Below are positions 6,960 through 10,095 of a stretch of DNA of 10,095 nt, piece by piece. A program made the translations under genes and the position numbers. The DNA is from Bacillota bacterium (GTDB taxonomy: Bacteria; Vulcanimicrobiota; JAMDEM01): positions 1,188 through 11,282 of the forward strand of contig JAMDEM010000083.1 of assembly GCA_023486985.1 (NCBI GenBank). The letters run 5' to 3'. How positions within the stretch are numbered: position 1 is the stretch's first letter; each line of letters opens with the position of its first letter. A model generated the notes under the pieces. That model was not told the origin of the DNA. It ran no database searches and saw only the letters and a program-made list of their open reading frames with translations.

Positions 6960-6989
6960 GAATAGAGGTCCCTTTCGGGACCTCTATTC
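6960..6989 (-). terminator. Strong hairpin with GAAA tetraloop downstream of the FecR-like gene
   Basis: A perfect 13-bp stem (6960-6972 with 6977-6989) encloses a 4-nt loop that reads GAAA, a GNRA tetraloop, in the minus-strand RNA. It begins 22 nt after the TAG stop of the minus-strand gene upstream. The sequence after the stem (CUUAUAU) is U-rich only in part, so it is a suboptimal intrinsic terminator. On the plus strand the loop is UUUC and no gene precedes it, which favours the minus-strand assignment. It separates the FecR-like gene from the molybdopterin-led operon. Confidence 0.65.
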
Positions 6990-7010
6990 AATATAGCTTG
7001 CAGCAATATA

Positions 7011-8126
7011 CTACTGTATCTGCGGAAGATCCTTTCTCTGAATGGGAATTTCTTCCGGCACCTTAATGACAGGATCCTCGGCTCCGAGAGCGACCGCTTT
7101 CTGCAAAGACTCGCGTGCAAAATACGGGCATCCTCTTACCAGATACAAGCGGGCTAAAGTTCTATAAGGCAGCGGATTCTGAGAATCAATATCTCTAATC
7201 GCTTCGGTGAGACGCACCAGCTTGCCCCACATACGGAAATTATTGTAAAGCAGTAACATCTTTATATACGGCACAGTGTTATTCGGATCCATTTTCTTGG
7301 AGTTCTCAAACTGTGTCTCCCAATCCTTAATCAGGTTTGCCTGAATCGCTGTAGTTATCTTAAAGGGAGTCTTGGGAACGACACGCTGATTATCCATTGT
7401 AAGGACCTGCCAGTAATAAAGTCCGCCTTTCGTAAGTTGCAGCGGCGCATCCATAGGATACTTGAATGAGTTTGTGGTGATTACACTTTCATAAATAAAC
7501 TCATTCCACTCGTTAAAAAGCTGGAATTTATACTGCTTTGCGCCGGTATCTGCCCAGCTGAAAGCAGGCGGATAAACTTCCGTATTAGCCGATGATTTAA
7601 GGTACATTTCTTCATTTTCCTTTGCACCGGGCTCATCAGCCGGAGCCAGAGCCTTATCGGTTAACACCCCCTGAAGAAAATAGGGAACTTCAAAAATTTC
7701 CGTTTGGTTACCCATGCCAGAACGATCAACACTGCCGCTGACATCAGAGAGAGTCTTAAAATCAATTTTAGCCGAAGCATCAGAGCCTATTGTTTCAGTG
7801 TGCCCGTCATAGAAGTAAATTACCGTTATTTTCCCGTTAGAGTTGGTTTTTATCTGGTCTCCCGGTGCAAGCTTCTGCATTAAATAAAGCTTATTAAATC
7901 CCACCGGACATTGGCCTGCACCTGTTTCAACACAATATGCATGATTCATCTTATATGAACTCTCTGCTACCTGGAATTGAGCGTCTCCAGAAACCATTGC
8001 CACCATTGCCACAGGATTATTATCCTGCGTATGAGAGGCTTTGCTGAGAGAACCCAGGCTTAAGGATAATCCCGCAACAAGAAACGCCGCAATAATTATT
8101 TTTAACACACTTGACCTTAAATTCAT
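7011..8126 (-). CDS. Exported FecR-like / Ig-like / TPR-like protein of unknown function
   Basis: A 371-residue secreted or periplasmic protein. Residues 1-30 form a Sec signal peptide (hydrophobic core IIIAAFLVAGLSLSL, probable cleavage after SKA). The next part (about 42-125) resembles the FecR domain seen in envelope proteins: VAMVSGDAQFQV, then LAPGDQIKTNSNGKITVIYF and GSDASAKI. It contains an insertion with a Cys pair (Cys65, Cys73) that could form a disulfide. A middle beta-sandwich-like part (about 180-258) has the pattern PPAFSW...YKFQLF...GGLYYWQV, like Ig/fibronectin-type modules. The C-terminal 100 residues are helical and TPR-like (NPLPYRTLARLYL, ARESLQKAVALG). The start is ATG 8126, with GGAGG (8140-8136) 9 nt upstream; the in-frame TTG at 8135 abuts that SD and is unlikely. 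It is a single gene with a hairpin terminator after it. No specific function can be assigned. Confidence 0.78.
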   Translation of the reverse strand: MNLRSSVLKIIIAAFLVAGLSLSLGSLSKASHTQDNNPVAMVAMVSGDAQFQVAESSYKMNHAYCVETGAGQCPVGFNKLYLMQKLAPGDQIKTNSNGKITVIYFYDGHTETIGSDASAKIDFKTLSDVSGSVDRSGMGNQTEIFEVPYFLQGVLTDKALAPADEPGAKENEEMYLKSSANTEVYPPAFSWADTGAKQYKFQLFNEWNEFIYESVITTNSFKYPMDAPLQLTKGGLYYWQVLTMDNQRVVPKTPFKITTAIQANLIKDWETQFENSKKMDPNNTVPYIKMLLLYNNFRMWGKLVRLTEAIRDIDSQNPLPYRTLARLYLVRGCPYFARESLQKAVALGAEDPVIKVPEEIPIQRKDLPQIQ

Positions 8127-8135
8127 TTTAATCAA

Positions 8136-8140
8136 CCTCC
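8136..8140 (-). promoter_or_regulatory. Shine-Dalgarno site that fixes the FecR-like gene start
   Basis: GGAGG on the minus strand lies 9 nt before ATG 8126 and directly touches the in-frame TTG 8135, so it supports the ATG. A seven-codon reading frame (ATG AAG CGA ..., stop TAA) spans this SD and ends one base before the ATG; it is probably incidental. Confidence 0.7.
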
Positions 8141-8313
8141 GTTCGCTTCATTTTTTTAAAAACTATTTTAACTATCTTTTAATTCACTAACTGCCGAAAT
8201 TTTTTATTCCTTTTTTCACCTCCTCTGCATATTTTTTTCCCGGAATATTTTTTTTGAAACTACAGATTGCACCATAATTCACAATATAAGTCAGGCGGGA
8301 ATAAGTGCACAGC

Positions 8314-8341
8314 TTGACAAATATTTTAATTTATATATAAT
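8314..8341 (+). promoter_or_regulatory. Consensus sigma-70 promoter of the marR-tolC operon
   Basis: A perfect -35 hexamer TTGACA (8314-8319) and a perfect -10 hexamer TATAAT (8336-8341) are separated by 16 bp. The expected transcription start is near 8348-8350, about 43 nt before the MarR start codon. Both hexamers match the consensus exactly, so the unrepressed promoter should be strong, fitting a gene held down by its own repressor. It lies in the 265-bp AT-rich divergent spacer (8127-8391). I saw no convincing promoter there for the leftward gene. Confidence 0.85.
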
Positions 8342-8342
8342 C

Positions 8343-8370
8343 TAATCATTAAATATTTTAATCATTAAAT
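8343..8370 (+). promoter_or_regulatory. Candidate MarR operator: tandem AT-rich repeats at the transcription start
   Basis: TAATCATTAAAT occurs twice, at 8343-8354 and 8359-8370, exactly 16 bp apart. The second copy lies in a 13-bp palindrome TTTAAT-C-ATTAAA (8357-8369); the first has the shorter palindrome TAATCATTA (8343-8351). A separate 12-bp repeat AAATATTTTAAT occurs at 8319-8330, between the -35 and -10 boxes, and again at 8351-8362. MarR-family dimers usually bind palindromes of this size that overlap their own promoter, so this position is right for autorepression. The AT-rich composition makes chance repeats easier, hence moderate confidence. Confidence 0.55.
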
Positions 8371-8391
8371 TATCTCTCAAAGGAAGAACAA

Positions 8392-8850
8392 ATGGTTGCA
8401 GAAAAAAAAGTAAACCGGTTTCTTGAAGCCATGGAAGGGATACGAAAATTCTTCGTCTCCATGGAAAATTTTGCCGGTGAAGCTGATTTGGGCAAGCTTG
8501 AGCTTATGGCCCTTTTCTTCATTTCCAAGGAAAAAGAGCTTATTATGAGCAGGCTGGCAAAGGGGCTGGGCATAAGTTTAAGCATGGCAACCGTAATTAT
8601 TGACCAGCTCTTAAAAAAGAAACTTCTCACAAGGGAAAGAAGCACAAAAGACAGGCGCATCGTAAAAGTTAAACTCACGGAAAAAGGCGAAAAAACTGCC
8701 AGTGTCTGCCAGAAAAAGAAAAAAGAAATAATCAAAAGGATATTAACCATGCTTACAGAAAATGAGCAGGAAAACTTTATATTGATTCTGGAAAAGATTG
8801 CCCGGGAAGGAATTGAATTTGAAAAAGGTAATAAGGGGGTTCGAATTTGA
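8392..8850 (+). CDS. MarR-family winged-helix transcriptional repressor
   Basis: A 152-residue transcription factor with the MarR fold: N- and C-terminal dimerisation helices around a winged helix-turn-helix (about 35-98). Recognisable pieces are LELMALFFI, the helix-turn-helix MSRLAKGLGISLSMATVIIDQ (about 52-72, with the recognition helix near 62-72), and the wing RSTKDRRIVKVKLTEKGE, whose Asp87-Arg88-Arg89 is the family's typical wing motif. The single cysteine, Cys106, lies in the region after the wing. The start ATG has AAAGGAAG (8379-8386) upstream. The gene follows a consensus promoter with probable operator repeats, and its TGA overlaps the start of the TolC-like gene (TTGA). It therefore most likely represses its own efflux operon until an effector binds. 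The effector is unknown. Confidence 0.92.
   Translation: MVAEKKVNRFLEAMEGIRKFFVSMENFAGEADLGKLELMALFFISKEKELIMSRLAKGLGISLSMATVIIDQLLKKKLLTRERSTKDRRIVKVKLTEKGEKTASVCQKKKKEIIKRILTMLTENEQENFILILEKIAREGIEFEKGNKGVRI
8833..8839 (+). promoter_or_regulatory. Shine-Dalgarno site that fixes the TTG start of the TolC-like gene
   Basis: AAGGGGG lies 7 nt upstream of TTG 8847, inside the end of the MarR gene. No ATG or GTG occurs in this frame between here and the end of the signal peptide, so TTG with this SD and the TTGA overlap is the best start. Translation is probably coupled to the repressor gene. Confidence 0.75.
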
Positions 8851-10095
8851 GAACTTTTCGCCTTATCGTTACGATTCTTTTTTTATGCCTCTTGCTTAAC
8901 ACATTTACAGATATAGCATCAGCACAGGATATCGGAGGAAAAACACTGGAATACAATCCCTCTGCTCCCGGCACGCAGAAAGTGCTTACATTAGATGACT
9001 GTATTAATATAGCAATAGCTAAAAACCAGAACATCCTGCTAGCCATGGAAGATATAAACGCCGCACAGGCAAGAATCGGGCAGGCTAAATCTTTTAACCT
9101 ACCCAGCCTCACTTTTAATTCATCATTTAATAGAAATCTCTCGCCTCAAGGACCTCCTGTCACAACAAGTATTGGAGGAAATACAGTAAGCTTTCAATCT
9201 TCAGCAAGATATTTAAGCACCGTTAACGACCAGGTTACACTTTCGAAAGTCCTTATTGACGGAGGCACCATACGGGCTCAAATTGATAAGGCTAAATCAA
9301 GCGCCATGGCATCCATTCACAACCTGAGGATTCAGCAAAACAACCTGACCTTAAGCGTGTCGCAGGGATTCTACAGAGTGCTTCTAGCTTACCGTCTGGT
9401 TACTGTGGCTGAACTCTCCCTCTCTCAAGCTCAAGAACACCTGAAACTTGCGGAAGCAAGCTTCAAAGCCGGCACAGTCGCAAGGGCAGATGTTGTCTTT
9501 GCCGAGGTTCCTGTTGCCACTGCCAAGCTGAATGTCGCCAGAGCCATACAGGAAAAAGATTCATCCGAAGCAGATTTAAACAGGCTTATGGGAATTGATG
9601 TTAATGCAAAGCTTGCACTTGACAAAGAGGTCGTGCTTCCTGATGTTAGTTATGACCTTTCACAGCTTCAGGATGAAGCTTTAAAGAATCGCCCTGAACT
9701 TGCCATGTTTCAGGCTCAAATTGGCGCTTTCAAAGCCGCCCTAATGGGCGCAAAGGCAGGCAATCTGCCCGTAATCGCCACTGCGGCAAGCTATGGATTT
9801 ACCGGCTACGATAATACTTTGATACCTGGATTTCAAGGATGGAACTTTAATCTTAATCTGTCTTTTCCTATTTATAATGGAAGACTTACGGAATATCAGA
9901 TAAAAGAAGCAGATGCAAATCTGCAAAAAGCTCAGACCACTCTTGACCAAGCCAGGCAGGATGTTCTCCTTCAGGTAAGACAGGCATATCTTAATTTTAT
10001 TACAGCAAAGGAAAATGTTGAAACCACCAAAATCCAGGTTGAAAAAGCAAACGAAAACCTCAGGATGTCTGAAGGTCAATACGCTGCGGGAGTTT
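8847..10095 (+). CDS. TolC-family outer-membrane efflux protein, 3' end beyond the window
   Basis: The frame is open for 416 codons from TTG 8847 to the right edge. The start is supported by AAGGGGG (8833-8839) 7 nt upstream, a 4-nt TTGA overlap with the MarR stop, and a good signal peptide immediately after it (hydrophobic core LIVTILFLCLLL, cleavage after IASA, residue 26). The mature protein begins the first outer-membrane efflux protein domain at VLTLDDCINIAIAKNQNILL. It shows the two-fold repeat of the TolC fold: long helices ending in LAEASFKAGTVARADVVFAE in the first half and LRMSEGQYAAGV in the second, with beta segments such as FNLNLSFPIYNG between. TolC-type trimers form the outer-membrane exit duct of RND, ABC or type I systems. 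Family members are usually about 420-480 residues, so only the last part is missing. Adaptor and pump genes would be expected downstream. Confidence 0.92.
   Translation, partial: MRTFRLIVTILFLCLLLNTFTDIASAQDIGGKTLEYNPSAPGTQKVLTLDDCINIAIAKNQNILLAMEDINAAQARIGQAKSFNLPSLTFNSSFNRNLSPQGPPVTTSIGGNTVSFQSSARYLSTVNDQVTLSKVLIDGGTIRAQIDKAKSSAMASIHNLRIQQNNLTLSVSQGFYRVLLAYRLVTVAELSLSQAQEHLKLAEASFKAGTVARADVVFAEVPVATAKLNVARAIQEKDSSEADLNRLMGIDVNAKLALDKEVVLPDVSYDLSQLQDEALKNRPELAMFQAQIGAFKAALMGAKAGNLPVIATAASYGFTGYDNTLIPGFQGWNFNLNLSFPIYNGRLTEYQIKEADANLQKAQTTLDQARQDVLLQVRQAYLNFITAKENVETTKIQVEKANENLRMSEGQYAAGV

Noticed and set aside
8103..8150. Possible seven-codon leader peptide (MKRTEVD) before the FecR-like gene
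   Set aside because: Too short, no SD of its own and no regulatory codon run; its overlap with the SD is probably chance.
8217..8226. Strong SD-like AGAGGAGGTG on the minus strand upstream of the FecR-like gene
   Set aside because: No start codon with a useful reading frame follows at proper spacing; the abutting GTG gives only a 10-codon peptide.
8370..8750. 126-codon minus-strand open frame opposite the MarR gene
   Set aside because: Low-complexity, Ser/Phe-rich shadow of a well-supported MarR reading frame.
8777..9112. 111-codon minus-strand open frame crossing the MarR/TolC junction
   Set aside because: It spans the ends of two real plus-strand genes and has no recognisable domain.
9741..10079. 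112-codon minus-strand open frame
   Set aside because: It is antisense to the TolC-family gene, whose plus-strand frame shows a signal peptide and clear domain motifs; no SD or recognisable domain on the minus strand.
1..10095. CRISPR array, tRNA, rRNA, transposon ends or attachment sites
   Set aside because: No regularly spaced long repeats, cloverleaf-like sequence, transposase motif or flanking target duplication was seen on either strand.

Overview
The window looks like part of the chromosome of an uncultured Gram-negative-type (diderm) bacterium. The main clues are a TolC-type outer-membrane efflux protein, exported proteins with Sec signal peptides, an AT-leaning base composition and purine-rich Shine-Dalgarno (SD) sequences. 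I cannot name a phylum from the sequence. No mobile element, tRNA, rRNA or CRISPR array was seen.

Layout. Bases 1-109 are an exact inverted copy of 602-710. They cut off the C-terminus of a sensor histidine kinase and look like a chimeric contig end rather than biology. A minus-strand block then runs from 6867 down to 94. In order of transcription it encodes a cytoplasmic sulfite-oxidase-like molybdopterin protein, a membrane-anchored class A beta-lactamase-like serine hydrolase, an exported thioredoxin-fold protein, a radical SAM/DUF2344 fusion protein and a GAF-GAF-PAS histidine kinase. Most neighbours overlap (41 nt, a close SD-coupled junction, 1 nt), so it reads as one operon. The exception is a 112-nt gap before the radical SAM gene, which holds competing hairpins and a reading frame continuing past the thioredoxin stop codon. 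Upstream of the block, a strong hairpin with a GAAA loop at 6960-6989 probably ends the transcript of a separate minus-strand gene (8126 to 7011). That gene encodes an exported FecR-like / Ig-like / TPR-like protein.

An AT-rich 265-bp divergent intergenic region (8127-8391) carries a consensus sigma-70 promoter for a plus-strand operon. The operon encodes a MarR-family repressor and then a TolC-family outer-membrane protein that starts at TTG and runs off the right edge. Repeats just downstream of the -10 box are good candidates for the MarR operator. This arrangement is typical of a self-regulated tripartite efflux operon, whose pump and adaptor genes probably lie beyond 10095.

The most unusual part is the middle of the minus-strand operon. 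Two consecutive envelope proteins appear to have lost catalytic residues of their families: the hydrolase lacks the omega-loop Glu and the thioredoxin lacks its first Cys and cis-Pro. They are encoded together with a molybdoenzyme domain that has no export signal.
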